Of a stretch of DNA of 6,277 bases, positions 6,014-6,277 are shown one piece after another. Made by a program: the position numbers and the translations under genes. Position 1 is the first letter of the stretch, and each line of letters begins with the position of its first letter. The notes below the pieces were generated by a model, which saw only the letters and a list, made by a program, of their open reading frames with translations, did no database searches and was not told the DNA's origin. This DNA comes from Bdellovibrio sp. ZAP7 (GTDB taxonomy: Bacteria > Bacteroidota > Bacteroidia > Flavobacteriales > Flavobacteriaceae), in the NCBI GenBank assembly GCA_943324165.2, contig CALPKO020000088.1, positions 1-6,277 of the forward strand. The letters run 5' to 3'.

Positions 6014-6277
6014 ATGCAGAGATTTGATGCTATTCGGCCTTATTATGATGCTGAAATAAATAAAGCAATTCAAAAAGTGGTAAATCATCCTATGATGAAA
6101 GCCTTGATGAATTTTACTTTTCCAGAGGTTAATGATGAAGTTTGGAAAGAACAATTAAGAAAAACGCATTCAATTAGAGATTTTCAATGTAATTTTATTT
6201 ATCAATCATTGCAGCAAGTGCTCAAGCGAAGTTCTGATGGACTGTCGACATCTGGTTTTGAAAAATTAGAAAAAAAC
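6014..6277 (+). CDS. N-terminal part of a probable 1-acyl-sn-glycerol-3-phosphate acyltransferase-like protein; 3' end outside the window
   Basis: Eighty-eight codons run from the ATG at 6014 to the right edge without a stop. The start MQRFDAIRPYYDAEIN, then VVNHPMMKALMNFTFP and THSIRDFQCNFIY, is a stretch I recognise from the N-terminus of flavobacterial proteins annotated as 1-acyl-glycerol-3-phosphate acyltransferases (PlsC-like). In those, the catalytic HxxxxD motif comes just after the point where this window ends (TSGFEKLEKN here), so the decisive motif is not visible. Such enzymes add the second acyl chain during phosphatidic acid synthesis, or acylate related lipids, at the inner membrane. 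No signal peptide or membrane segment is seen in this part. It lies 67 bp after pepE with a plausible promoter of its own. The call rests on remembered family resemblance. Confidence 0.65.
   Translation, partial: MQRFDAIRPYYDAEINKAIQKVVNHPMMKALMNFTFPEVNDEVWKEQLRKTHSIRDFQCNFIYQSLQQVLKRSSDGLSTSGFEKLEKN

Overview
The window looks like chromosomal DNA of a member of the Bacteroidota, most likely Flavobacteriaceae (a Flavobacterium-like genome). The base composition is AT-rich, starts lack clear Shine-Dalgarno sequences, and the secreted proteins carry short hydrophobic signal peptides ending just before a Gln. The gene set also fits: a GH2 enzyme with a malectin domain, a CarboxypepD_reg-like / DUF6702 / M1 peptidase cluster, PepE, and a flavobacterial-type acyltransferase. 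The taxon is inferred from these protein families, not from a marker gene.

Layout. Bases 2-721 (+) are the 3' end of a glycoside hydrolase, probably GH2, ending in a malectin-like carbohydrate-binding domain. Bases 722-1536 are an 815-bp gene-free stretch between two converging genes. It holds two copies of a 22-bp dispersed repeat, small GC-richer hairpin islands, and an 87-bp tandem repeat (three units, each made of two related 43/44-bp halves, one half carrying a hairpin). Bases 1537-5121 (-) hold three co-oriented genes, in transcription order: a secreted CarboxypepD_reg-like protein, a DUF6702 protein 12 bp downstream, and a secreted M1 zinc metallopeptidase 60 bp further on. This looks like one operon. 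Bases 5122-5238 are a very AT-rich divergent promoter region. Bases 5239-5946 (+) encode the alpha-aspartyl dipeptidase PepE. After a 67-bp gap with a plausible Bacteroidota-type promoter, a gene starting at 6014 (+) runs off the right edge; it resembles the N-terminus of flavobacterial 1-acyl-glycerol-3-phosphate acyltransferase-like proteins.

How the genes fit together. The three minus-strand products are all predicted to leave the cytoplasm. They may work together in envelope or periplasmic peptide processing, but the roles of the first two are unknown. PepE is a cytoplasmic peptidase that would finish the breakdown of Asp-X dipeptides. Its nearness to the M1 gene may mean related peptide use, but the two are divergently transcribed.

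I see no convincing new defence, mobile or RNA-guided system here. The least explained part is the repeat- and hairpin-rich convergent intergenic region at 722-1536.
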